A stretch of 28,426 nt of DNA, from the NCBI GenBank assembly GCA_964389685.1, contig CAYMFM010000049.1, positions 1-28,426 on the forward strand. The letters run 5' to 3'. This stretch comes from G020353115 sp964389685 (lineage in GTDB: Bacteria > Bacteroidota > Bacteroidia > Bacteroidales > VadinHA17). A program made the translations under genes and the position numbers. Of this stretch, positions 16,280-23,955 are shown one piece after another (positions within the stretch are counted from its first letter, which is position 1; each line of letters begins with the position of its first letter). The notes under the pieces are model-generated. The model ran no database searches. It worked only from the letters and a program-made list of their open reading frames with translations, and was not told the DNA's origin.

Positions 16280-16312
16280 CTATTTTTCTAATATTTTCAC
16301 TATTTTTTTAGT
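16256..16312. promoter_or_regulatory. Three phased BlaI-type operator sites
   Basis: ACTA-N6-TAGT units start at 16259, 16279 and 16299, exactly 20 bp apart. Site 1 (16259-16272) extends to a perfect 20-bp palindrome, 16256-16275, with 7-bp arms AAAACTA and TAGTTTT. Site 2 (16279-16292) is degenerate, ACTA-N6-TAAT. Site 3 (16299-16312) is ACTA-N6-TAGT. BlaI and MecI repressors are known to bind dyads with TAGT/ACTA-like half sites. The spacing of about two helical turns puts all sites on one face of the DNA. Site 1 lies between the -33 and -7 boxes. Confidence 0.6.
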
Positions 16313-16470
16313 TGTTTTGTGCTAAATAACTCATTATAAGCGACTAAAACTCAAAAGATTTTGTAAAATTGAATCAAAAATTCTGCATGATGGTGATTGC
16401 AAAGAGTTCACTCAAGGAGCCGTCATGACACGGGGATACATGCTCTGCCAGGAGATTCCGTTGTGGAAAA

Positions 16471-17667
16471 TCATTCAAAATCCCGGTACAGGAGGTACTT
16501 TTTCCGAATTGTTTTAAATTCATTCAGGTCATCTTTCCAGCTTGCTGCTAAGGTAATCGCATCATATCCTTCGGTTATTTGCTCTCGTAGTCGGGTTGTT
16601 CCCGCCCTGTCATCAAAGTAATCAATAAAGAAATCTTCCGCAGATCCCAATTGCTGGTAAGCATCAATCAGCCAGTATAACACGATAGCCCGGTTGTTCC
16701 GGAAGAAATCGAGTTCCATTTCCCTTAAATCGACACCATTGCAGGTCGTTCCTGCGAATTTCAGGTTACTCCCTGCTTCAGGACGGTCCTCTGGCGTAAA
16801 GGAGAAACCCGACTCCGGATATTCCGGATGACCATAAACCTGAAACGGGAAGTCCGTTCCCCAACCGACTGTCATTACGGTTCGTTCAAAAAATACCAGG
16901 GAGGGATAGAGGTAGATGGATAGCATATTGGACAGGTTTGGTGATGGAGCTGCCGGTAACTCATAAAATTTACAATGATCCCAGTTTTCACATGGGATAC
17001 AATTCAGATCACAGGTGAGCCCGTTGTTCAACCACCCTTCTCCATTAACCATCTGTGCATATTCAGCCATTGTCATACCATATACAACCGGTACTTCATG
17101 TAATCCAATAAAAGAGCTGTATTGGGGATCATTTACAGGGCCATCAACATAAAATCCATTCGGATTAGGTCGGTCAAGAATAAGGAATGGAACACTATCC
17201 GCAGCACACGCTTCCATCATATACGTCATCGTAGAGATGTAGGTATAATGCCTGACACCTACATCCTGAATATCAAAAAGAACCATATCCATCCCTTTTA
17301 AATCATCGCTTGTTGGTCTTCGATGGTTTCCATAAAGCGATATGACCTCTATTCCGGTTTTCTGATCCTTCCCATTTTCCAATACTGTACCCGGGCCGGC
17401 TGTTCCCCGGTAACCATGTTCCGGAGAGAATATCCTGACAACATGAATTCCCAGATCGATCAGGCTATCAACCAGATGGGTGTTGTTAATCAGTGAAGTA
17501 TGGTTTGCAACCACACCTACATTCTTCCCGGTTAACAGGGGTAAATAAAGTTCTGTTCTTTCAGCTCCACACCGTATGGGATTCTGCGAATGAACAAATG
17601 TAGTCAGGGGAGGGAAAAGAAGCAGGACAATGCTGCTGAAGATTCTTATTTTACGATATACCATCAA
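16471..17667 (-). CDS. namZ: DUF1343 protein, exo-beta-N-acetylmuramidase NamZ-like
   Basis: Secreted cell-wall-sugar hydrolase candidate, 398 residues, full length. A signal peptide (about 1-28) precedes the DUF1343 domain, recognisable by GKNVGVVANHTSL (48-60), FSPEHGYRG (80-88), FDIQDVGVRHYTYIST (131-146) and LDRPNP (164-169); the protein ends with the family-typical KKYLLY segment. Characterised members (NamZ of Bacillus subtilis, CAZy GH171) remove N-acetylmuramic acid from the non-reducing ends of peptidoglycan fragments. The likely role is recycling or use of muropeptides in the periplasm. It lies 226 bp upstream of the BlaI/M56 pair on the same strand and is divergent from the permease gene. 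Exact substrate is inferred from family membership. Confidence 0.85.
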   Translation of the reverse strand: MMVYRKIRIFSSIVLLLFPPLTTFVHSQNPIRCGAERTELYLPLLTGKNVGVVANHTSLINNTHLVDSLIDLGIHVVRIFSPEHGYRGTAGPGTVLENGKDQKTGIEVISLYGNHRRPTSDDLKGMDMVLFDIQDVGVRHYTYISTMTYMMEACAADSVPFLILDRPNPNGFYVDGPVNDPQYSSFIGLHEVPVVYGMTMAEYAQMVNGEGWLNNGLTCDLNCIPCENWDHCKFYELPAAPSPNLSNMLSIYLYPSLVFFERTVMTVGWGTDFPFQVYGHPEYPESGFSFTPEDRPEAGSNLKFAGTTCNGVDLREMELDFFRNNRAIVLYWLIDAYQQLGSAEDFFIDYFDDRAGTTRLREQITEGYDAITLAASWKDDLNEFKTIRKKYLLYRDFE

Positions 17668-17766
17668 ATTACTATTTATGATTTAGCCGGCTGCTAAAAT
17701 AGTAAAAAATGGAAATCCCTTACAGCTGAATGAGTACAAATGAAAAAATGAGTCTATTTATTTTTC

Positions 17767-17774
17767 TACCTTTG
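17767..17774 (+). promoter_or_regulatory. Candidate permease promoter (-7 element)
   Basis: TACCTTTG is an exact match to TAnnTTTG. No TTG lies at the usual distance upstream. Transcription would begin near 17779, after the GTG at 17776, which argues that the permease starts at the TTG at 17797 instead. Confidence 0.5.
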
Positions 17775-17796
17775 TGTGCAAATCATCTTCAATCTG

Positions 17797-19041
17797 TTGA
17801 ACCACGAACTATTTATAGCGAAAAGACTGGTCTTTGAAAAAGACAGCACATCCAGGATTTCGAGGCCTATTGTAGCGATATCGGTCATTGGAATAGCACT
17901 TGGCCTTGCTGTGATGATTGTTGCTGTTGCCATTACCACCGGTTTTAAAAATGAGGTTCGCAATAAGGTGGTGGGATTTGAATCACACATACAGATCCTG
18001 AATTACGATACCAATATCTCCTATGAAACCGTTCCGGTTAAGAAGAATCAGGAATTCATGCCCGAACTGATTGCATCCCCATGGGTCAAGCACATCCAGG
18101 TGTTTGCCATTAAAGCCGGGATCATTAAAACAGATACAGAGATTCAGGGTGTCGTCTTAAAAGGAATTGGAAGTGATTTTGACTGGACATTCTTTCAAAA
18201 CAGCCTGGTTGAAGGAACCATTTTCCATTTCACCGATACCGGCAGTACCAACCAGGTTTTGATATCCAAATCCCTGGCCGATCTTCTGAAACTGAATGTC
18301 GAAGACTCCTTCTCCATGTACTTTGTCCAGGATCCACCTCGTGCCCGAAAATTTACCATTTCAGGCATTTATGAAACAAATCTGGAAGAACTGGATATGA
18401 TCTATGTCCTTGTTGATATCAAGCATATTCAACGATTAAATAACTGGAATGAAGACCAGGTGAGCGGTTTTGAAGTTGAAATTCACGACTTCAGAGAACT
18501 CTTCCCGGCAACCCTTGACGTCATACAAACAGTGGGATTTGAATTGGATGAAGAAGGATCAAGATTGAAGGTGCGGAACATCATTCAGAAATACCCCCAG
18601 ATATTCGACTGGTTAAACCTGCAAGACCTGAACGTCTGGATCATCCTTGTACTTATGTTGCTGGTAGCCGGATTTAATATGATCTCCGGTTTATTGATCC
18701 TGATCCTGGAACGTACGAATATGATCGGAATATTAAAATCCATCGGTACACGCAACTGGAGTTTACGAAAGATATTTCTTTACAAATCCGGCTTTATCAT
18801 AGCAAGGGGTTTATTTTGGGGTAACACCATTGGCATCGGTCTGTGTCTGCTACAGGATCAATTTGAACTGTTAAAACTTGATCCTTCTACCTATTATCTT
18901 TCCAGCGTGCCAATTAATTTTAGTTTCCTGAACATCCTGCTTCTTAATGCCGGAACCATGGTTTTAATCCTGATCATGCTCTTGCTTCCATCCTACCTGA
19001 TCTCGAGGATTACCCCGGTAAAAACCATTCGGTTCGATTAA
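17797..19041 (+). CDS. ABC transporter permease, LolC/LolE (FtsX-like) type
   Basis: Inner-membrane subunit of a MacB/LolCDE-type ABC system, about 414 residues. One membrane segment near the N-terminus (SVIGIALGLAVMIVAVAITT), a ~220-residue periplasmic domain, then three C-terminal segments (WIILVLMLLVAGFNMISGLL, the IIARGLFWGNTIGIGLCLL region, ILLLNAGTMVLILIMLLL) make the 1+3 FtsX layout. The family motif for ATPase coupling is present: ERTNMIGILKSIGTRNWSLR. Relatives in Bacteroidota start MNxELFIAKR, which fits the TTG at 17797 (LNHELFIAKRL); the frame extends upstream to a GTG at 17776, but a promoter element overlaps that extension. Such proteins move lipoproteins towards the outer membrane. 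No ATPase gene lies in the window, so its partner is encoded elsewhere. gatE follows 59 bp downstream. Confidence 0.85.
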   Translation: MNHELFIAKRLVFEKDSTSRISRPIVAISVIGIALGLAVMIVAVAITTGFKNEVRNKVVGFESHIQILNYDTNISYETVPVKKNQEFMPELIASPWVKHIQVFAIKAGIIKTDTEIQGVVLKGIGSDFDWTFFQNSLVEGTIFHFTDTGSTNQVLISKSLADLLKLNVEDSFSMYFVQDPPRARKFTISGIYETNLEELDMIYVLVDIKHIQRLNNWNEDQVSGFEVEIHDFRELFPATLDVIQTVGFELDEEGSRLKVRNIIQKYPQIFDWLNLQDLNVWIILVLMLLVAGFNMISGLLILILERTNMIGILKSIGTRNWSLRKIFLYKSGFIIARGLFWGNTIGIGLCLLQDQFELLKLDPSTYYLSSVPINFSFLNILLLNAGTMVLILIMLLLPSYLISRITPVKTIRFD

Positions 19042-19100
19042 TAACCCACTTTGTAATCTGACAAAACAAAATTATCTTGTAGCACTTAAATTTTCCCGGA

Positions 19101-21080
19101 ATGGCAAAGCGATTCAATCCCCTGAAAAACTACCAGAAAACAAAAAAAGCTATTGGCTTTGTGCCCCGGGAGAAAGCTACTGTTGATGATTACGAGCGAA
19201 TTGGATTCAAATCGGGCCTGGAAGTCCACCAACAGCTGAAAACCAGTGAAAAATTGTTCTGCCATTGTCCCGCGGGAATCTACCACGACAATGAAGATTA
19301 CAATGCCGAACTGATCCGGCACATGAGACCTACTTTGAGTGAATTGGGCGAATATGATGGTACTGCCCTGATGGAATTCAAGACCAAAAAGGAGATCGTC
19401 TATCGGATTCATAACCGAACTGCCTGTACATATGAAGTAGACGATACACCTCCTTTTACAATCAATAAAGAAGCCCTTGATATTGCCCTTGAGCTTTCCC
19501 TGCTTTCAAAATTGAATATTGTGGGCGAAGTTCACATCACCCGGAAACAATACCTGGATGGTAGCATTCCTACCGGATTTCAACGCACAGCAATCCTCGG
19601 TGTTGAAGGAGAAATCCAATTGAAAAATAAAAAAGTACGACTCCTCCAGTTGAGTATAGAAGAAGATTCCTGCCGCGAAATATCCGATGTCGGGCATGTC
19701 AGAACCTTTAAAACCGATCGATTGGGTATGCCCCTGATCGAAACCGTTACCTATCCCGATATGATTACACCGGACGAACTGAAGGAAGCAGCTGAATATA
19801 TCCGTTTCCTGAACCGTAGTTTGGGCAAAGTAAGAACCGGCATAGGAACCGGCCGGGAAGATGTAAATGTCAGTTGTCGCGGAGGAGACCGGGTTGAAAT
19901 TAAAGGAGTATCCCATAATAAATGGATCCCGAAATTATCCCACAACGAAGCGTTTCGTCAATACGCCCTGCTGAATATCAGAAAAATATTGAAAAACAGG
20001 GTGGAAAATCCGGGGGCATGGAGCATCACCCACCTGAAACCCTCAAATCCCGAAACCGAATTTGAATCACCCCTGATCCTAGATGCCATCAAAAAAGAGT
20101 TCTCTGTTGTGCTTGTTAACCTGCCACAATTTCAGGGTATCTTATCACATTTTACCCAGACAGACAGTTCATTTGCAGATGAAATTTCCGATCGGCTGGC
20201 AGTGATTGCCTGTATCGGAAAACCTAACATGTCTCATTCTGAAGAACTTGAACCCACCCTTTCTTCCAGGGATCTGAAAAAAATTAAAACCCTCCTTACT
20301 TCAGAAGATGATGACGCTCAACTGATCATCTGGGGACCAGAAGAAGATATTCCAACAGCACTCGAAACCATCGAGGAAAGATGCCAGATTGCCTTTGAAG
20401 GAGTCCCCCGGGAAACCCGGAAATCCCTGATAGACGGAACCACGATCTTTGAACGGGTGTTGCCTGGCCCGAATCGGATGTATCCCGATACCGATTCCCC
20501 TCCGATACCACTTGAAGAAGACCATATTGAAAAGTTGGGGGAAAACCTTCCAATGGACATCTCCGACAGATTCTACCAGATGAAAAATTGGAATATACCG
20601 GACGATACCTATACCTACCTTTTAAGTAAAAATATGGTCCCCCTGATCGAAGAGATACATCAGGAGTTTGGCTTTAACCCAAGATTTCTCGGAACTTTCC
20701 TTGGACATACCTTCAAAAATATCGAAGGGAAAATGCAACCGCACAAGAATTTTTCCTACAAAAAAATATATGGATTGTTTAAATTCATTTACAATAACCA
20801 ACTTGAACCAGCAATCGCCAGTAGAATGATACCGGTGATTTACGAACATCCGGATATGTTATTCAGCTCGGTATTGACAAGCATCAATTTTAAACAACGG
20901 TCACTGGATGAAATAACAGCCCCCATTAAAATCCTCTACAAGAAATTTCAGGAAATCCGGTATTCAGAAAGAGAGGATACAGCGATCAATTGGCTAATGG
21001 GTCAGGTTCAAAAGCTGGCTCTTGGAAATGTGCCAATGAAAGAGCTGAAAAATGAAATTGAAAAAATAATTCAATCCTAA
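19101..21080 (+). CDS. gatE: Glu-tRNA(Gln) amidotransferase subunit E (archaeal type)
   Basis: Subunit of the GatDE transamidosome that phosphorylates the glutamate on mischarged Glu-tRNA(Gln) and amidates it with ammonia from GatD. The GatB-like kinase core begins with IGFKSGLEVHQQL (34-46) and LFCHCP (52-57), and continues with SIEEDSCREI, GMPLIETVTYPDM and RTGIGTGREDVNVS. It is GatE and not GatB because it carries the AspRS-like insertion (roughly 300-420), the LPGPNRMYPDTDSPPI segment and a C-terminal YqeY-like tail (NWLMGQVQKLALGNVP), and because gatD follows 10 bp downstream. At 659 residues it is a little longer than archaeal forms, mainly from a basic extension of about 29 residues. 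TTTG at 19050-19053 and TATCTTG 19 nt later are a weak promoter candidate; co-transcription with the permease is equally possible. Confidence 0.93.
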   Translation: MAKRFNPLKNYQKTKKAIGFVPREKATVDDYERIGFKSGLEVHQQLKTSEKLFCHCPAGIYHDNEDYNAELIRHMRPTLSELGEYDGTALMEFKTKKEIVYRIHNRTACTYEVDDTPPFTINKEALDIALELSLLSKLNIVGEVHITRKQYLDGSIPTGFQRTAILGVEGEIQLKNKKVRLLQLSIEEDSCREISDVGHVRTFKTDRLGMPLIETVTYPDMITPDELKEAAEYIRFLNRSLGKVRTGIGTGREDVNVSCRGGDRVEIKGVSHNKWIPKLSHNEAFRQYALLNIRKILKNRVENPGAWSITHLKPSNPETEFESPLILDAIKKEFSVVLVNLPQFQGILSHFTQTDSSFADEISDRLAVIACIGKPNMSHSEELEPTLSSRDLKKIKTLLTSEDDDAQLIIWGPEEDIPTALETIEERCQIAFEGVPRETRKSLIDGTTIFERVLPGPNRMYPDTDSPPIPLEEDHIEKLGENLPMDISDRFYQMKNWNIPDDTYTYLLSKNMVPLIEEIHQEFGFNPRFLGTFLGHTFKNIEGKMQPHKNFSYKKIYGLFKFIYNNQLEPAIASRMIPVIYEHPDMLFSSVLTSINFKQRSLDEITAPIKILYKKFQEIRYSEREDTAINWLMGQVQKLALGNVPMKELKNEIEKIIQS

Positions 21081-21090
21081 CACCAGGATC

Positions 21091-22476
21091 ATGGCCGAAG
21101 ATATTTTTCAGGGATATAAGGGCAGAGCCTTGGAGGTTCTTAAAAAATATACGGTGCGCGTGTGGAGCCAGGCTGAGATCTATACCACACGTGGTAAGTT
21201 TACCGGAACGATACTCCCGAGATCGGAAAACGATGACGATAAACACCTGGTGCTGAAAATCCCAACCGGATACAACGTGGGAATCGATATTTTTACGATT
21301 ACTGACATGAAAGAGACCGGTTACCAGAAAGCCATTTATAAAATCCCGGAAAAAGAGTTCCCCTATTCTCCCGATCTGCCCAATGTTAAACTGTTTGGAA
21401 CAGGTGGTACCATTGCCTCCCGGTTAGACTACCGGACAGGTGCCGTGATCCCCGCTTTCTCCCCGGGAGAACTTTACGGAGCTGTTCCTGAATTAGCCGA
21501 TATATGCAACCTGACCACCGAAAAATTGTTTGCTGTATTCAGTGAAAACATGGGACCAGACCAGTATATTGCACTGGCAAAAGGGATAGGAAAAGAGATC
21601 CGGAACGGTATCGACGGTATCATTATCGGGCATGGCACAGATACACTCCATCATACTGCTGCTGCACTCTCATTTATGGTGCAAAATTCACCAATACCTA
21701 TAATCCTGGTGGGATCACAACGTTCGTCAGACCGTCCCTCCTCCGATGCTGCCCTAAACCTGATCCATGCCGCATATGCTGCAGGGCATGGAGATATTGC
21801 AGAAACAATGGTCTGTATGTTCGGCCCTACATCCGATGAGTACGGATTCCTTCACCGGGGAACAAGGGTCAGAAAAATGCATAGCTCATACCGCTCAACA
21901 TTCCGTACCATCGGGGATACACCCGTTGCAACCGTAAGGCGTGGTAAAATTACTCACATTAAAGAAGAATTTAACCAGCGACGAAAAGATAGAGAGGTGA
22001 AAATACTTCCCTACTTCAGTGAGAAAGTGACCATGCTATACTATTATCCCCATATGAAACCCGATATCCTGGATAATATGATAGAATCGGGCTATAAAGG
22101 AATTATTATTGTCGGGACAGGCCTTGGACACGTCAATAAAGAACTCTATCCGGCACTTGAAAGAGCCGCAGCAAAAAATGTCTCCGTTTTTATGACCCTC
22201 CAAACCATCTGGGGATATGTGCACATGTTCGTTTACGATACCGGAAGAGATATGATTTCTAAAGGCGTTATACCTGCTGGTAATATGCTTCCCGAAGTAG
22301 CTTTCATTAAGCTTGGATGGGCCCTCGGACAAACAGAAGATCCAAATGAGATCAAAAAAATCATGCTCGCCCCAATCAATGATGAAATAACACGCCGCGA
22401 ACCCTATAATGGCTACCTCGTCTACCAGGGAGGCGTCCCTGAAGTCGAAGGATTTATCAAAAAATTCCGAAAATAG
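21091..22476 (+). CDS. gatD: Glu-tRNA(Gln) amidotransferase subunit D (archaeal type)
   Basis: Asparaginase-like subunit that frees ammonia from glutamine or asparagine for GatE; 461 residues. An N-terminal Tudor-like domain (about 1-75, YTTRGKFTGTILPRSENDDD) precedes the asparaginase fold. Catalytic residues are in place: Thr107 in GTGGTIAS (103-110), Thr183-Asp184 in GHGTDTLHH, and Lys262 in RKMHSSYRSTFR. VGSQRSSDRPSSDAALNL (207-224) is nearly invariant in archaeal GatD. Plain asparaginases lack the N-terminal domain and the RxRKMH motif, so this is GatD. The 10-bp gap to gatE implies one operon. Codon and base composition look like the neighbours, so there is no sign of recent transfer. 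Confidence 0.94.
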   Translation: MAEDIFQGYKGRALEVLKKYTVRVWSQAEIYTTRGKFTGTILPRSENDDDKHLVLKIPTGYNVGIDIFTITDMKETGYQKAIYKIPEKEFPYSPDLPNVKLFGTGGTIASRLDYRTGAVIPAFSPGELYGAVPELADICNLTTEKLFAVFSENMGPDQYIALAKGIGKEIRNGIDGIIIGHGTDTLHHTAAALSFMVQNSPIPIILVGSQRSSDRPSSDAALNLIHAAYAAGHGDIAETMVCMFGPTSDEYGFLHRGTRVRKMHSSYRSTFRTIGDTPVATVRRGKITHIKEEFNQRRKDREVKILPYFSEKVTMLYYYPHMKPDILDNMIESGYKGIIIVGTGLGHVNKELYPALERAAAKNVSVFMTLQTIWGYVHMFVYDTGRDMISKGVIPAGNMLPEVAFIKLGWALGQTEDPNEIKKIMLAPINDEITRREPYNGYLVYQGGVPEVEGFIKKFRK

Positions 22477-22531
22477 CCCACCCCCCTTACATTTTTCTAA
22501 AAAATTCGCATCAAAAAAATAGTGAAAAAAA

Positions 22532-22545
22532 TGGTGACAGCTTCC
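22532..22545 (+). repeat. Left terminal inverted repeat of the RAYT element
   Basis: TGGTGACAGCTTCC, the perfect inverse of 23269-23282. It lies 56 bp after the gatD stop codon, in an A-rich stretch. Confidence 0.8.
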
Positions 22546-22600
22546 CCTTTTTTCAAAATATCTTCTTACATTTAAATGATGAACTAAAAATAAAAATACC

Positions 22601-23269
22601 ATGCCACGTATTGCAAGAGTAGTAATCCCTGGAATCCCATATCATATTACTCAAAGAGGGAACTATAAGCAAACCATTTTTTCTGACGATGGGGATCGAG
22701 TTAAATATTTAACCCTTGTTACAGATTATACGAAAGAACAACAGGTCAAAGTACTCGCTTATTGTTTGATGATGAATCATGTTCACTTCATAATGGTACC
22801 ACCAAAAAGTGAGTCATTAGGGCTGATTTTCAATCAGATAAGCAGAAGATATGCTGTGTACTTCAACAAGAAATTTGATCGTTTAGGACATTTATGGCAA
22901 GACAGATATTATTCGTGCCCACTGGATAAGGATCATTTATTTGAAGCAATCAGATACATTGAAAACAATCCCGTAAAATCTGAATATGTAAAGTCTGCTG
23001 AGGAGTACAGGTGGTCCAGTGCTAAAGCTCACATTAACCAGAATATACAGGATGAAATACTGTCTGATTATACCCCTTATCTTAAAGAAATCAACGATTG
23101 GAATGAATATTTGAATGGGAATTATAATGAACGGATAATCTCCAATATCAGAAACTGCACAATGAATGGGCGACCTTCTGGAAATGAGGCTTTTATTCAA
23201 GAACTTGAGTATAAAACCGGTCGATTATTAAGGATAAAATCAATTGGAAGGCCGAAAATAAAGAAATAG
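22601..23269 (+). CDS. REP-associated tyrosine transposase (Y1_Tnp, RAYT)
   Basis: HUH-superfamily single-strand DNA transposase or nuclease of 222 residues. The N-terminal family signature PGIPYHITQRGNYKQTIF (10-27) is followed by the HUH motif NHVHFIMVP (59-67; His60 and His62 bind the metal), SRRYAVYFNKKF (81-92) with the probable catalytic Tyr84, GHLWQDRYYSCPLD and the closing RYIENNPVKSEYV segment. It is complete and shows no frameshift, so it may still be active. Its stop codon TAG ends on the first base of the right terminal repeat. The gene is AT-rich compared with gatD. A weak promoter-like TACATTTA lies at 22567-22574. Confidence 0.92.
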   Translation: MPRIARVVIPGIPYHITQRGNYKQTIFSDDGDRVKYLTLVTDYTKEQQVKVLAYCLMMNHVHFIMVPPKSESLGLIFNQISRRYAVYFNKKFDRLGHLWQDRYYSCPLDKDHLFEAIRYIENNPVKSEYVKSAEEYRWSSAKAHINQNIQDEILSDYTPYLKEINDWNEYLNGNYNERIISNIRNCTMNGRPSGNEAFIQELEYKTGRLLRIKSIGRPKIKK

Positions 23270-23282
23270 GAAGCTGTCACCA
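23269..23282 (-). repeat. Right terminal inverted repeat of the RAYT element
   Basis: GGAAGCTGTCACCA, the perfect inverse of the left end at 22532-22545. It begins at the last base of the transposase stop codon and, with its A/T-rich edge, ends 10 bp before the NUDIX start codon. Confidence 0.8.
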
Positions 23283-23298
23283 CTTTTTAATTATAGAT

Positions 23299-23928
23299 AT
23301 GATTCAGTTTGCGGAGGTGTTGGAGCGGAGGTTATCGGGGGATTTACCTGGTTTCAGGGCGCACCAGCGCATGGCACCTTCAGATCGGATCCGGGGCATT
23401 TATCCATCAGCACCAAATGAAGAGACTTCCCGAGGTGCAGTTCTTATTCTACTCTATCCGATAGCAGAACGCATTTATACCGTCCTGATGCAACGGTCCG
23501 AGTATCCTGGAGTGCACAGCAATCAGATCAGTTTTCCGGGCGGTAAATCGGAAGCCTCTGACAAGCACATTCAGGATACAGCTATCCGTGAAGCGGAGGA
23601 AGAGATTGGAGTATCCGGTAACGACATCAGGATTTGTGGTCTGTTGTCTCCACTGTTTATTCCGGTGAGTAATATCGAAGTAATTCCAGTAGTTGGTTTT
23701 CTATTTTCAAAACCTGTTTTCACTCCCGATCCCGATGAAGTATGTTTCATCATTGAAGCGGGAATGGATGAGCTGGCTGATCCGGCCATCATAAAGCGAA
23801 AGAGTATGGAGATTTCCGGAAAGGTTATTTCCATTCCCTATTATCGGGTAAATGATCTTCACATTTGGGGAGCAACTGCGATGATAATCAGCGAGTTCTT
23901 AGAAATATATTCCAGCCTGAACACCTGA
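23299..23928 (+). CDS. NUDIX hydrolase, CoA pyrophosphatase (NudL-like)
   Basis: Cytoplasmic pyrophosphatase of 209 residues, probably cleaving coenzyme A or acyl-CoA to phosphopantetheine and 3',5'-ADP. The NudL/CoAse signature is clear: VLMQRSEYPGVHSNQISFPGGK (62-83), followed by the Nudix-box glutamates in TAIREAEEEIGV (94-105; E98, E101 and E102). Length fits the family. The RAYT element ends only 10 bp before the ATG, so the gene's original upstream region has been displaced and expression may depend on read-through or on the element's end. It converges on the mltF-like gene with a 27-bp gap. Confidence 0.9.
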   Translation: MIQFAEVLERRLSGDLPGFRAHQRMAPSDRIRGIYPSAPNEETSRGAVLILLYPIAERIYTVLMQRSEYPGVHSNQISFPGGKSEASDKHIQDTAIREAEEEIGVSGNDIRICGLLSPLFIPVSNIEVIPVVGFLFSKPVFTPDPDEVCFIIEAGMDELADPAIIKRKSMEISGKVISIPYYRVNDLHIWGATAMIISEFLEIYSSLNT

Positions 23929-23955
23929 TTTCCCTGTCATTCAGGTCTGTCCTAT

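Larger units (their letters stand above)
22526..23288 (+). mobile_element. RAYT (IS200-like) transposase element
   Basis: A single transposase gene flanked by terminal inverted repeats. The left end TGGTGACAGCTTCC (22532-22545) and right end GGAAGCTGTCACCA (23269-23282) match perfectly over 14 bp; including the A-rich edge the match is 19 of 20 (22526-22545 with 23269-23288). The total length is 763 bp. No target duplication is apparent, as expected for HUH-type elements. It is inserted between gatD and the NUDIX gene without breaking either. Confidence 0.8.

Noticed and set aside
19101..21080. Bacterial GatB of the GatCAB complex
   Set aside because: It carries the GatE-specific AspRS-like insertion and MYPDTDSPPI segment, and no gatA or gatC is nearby.
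21091..22476. Ordinary bacterial L-asparaginase (AnsA)
   Set aside because: The N-terminal Tudor-like domain, the SQRSSDRPSSDA and RKMHSS motifs and the adjacent gatE identify it as GatD.
23923..23946. ACCTGA/TCAGGT hairpin between the NUDIX and mltF genes as a terminator
   Set aside because: Stem of only 6 bp with a 12-nt loop and no T-run on either strand.
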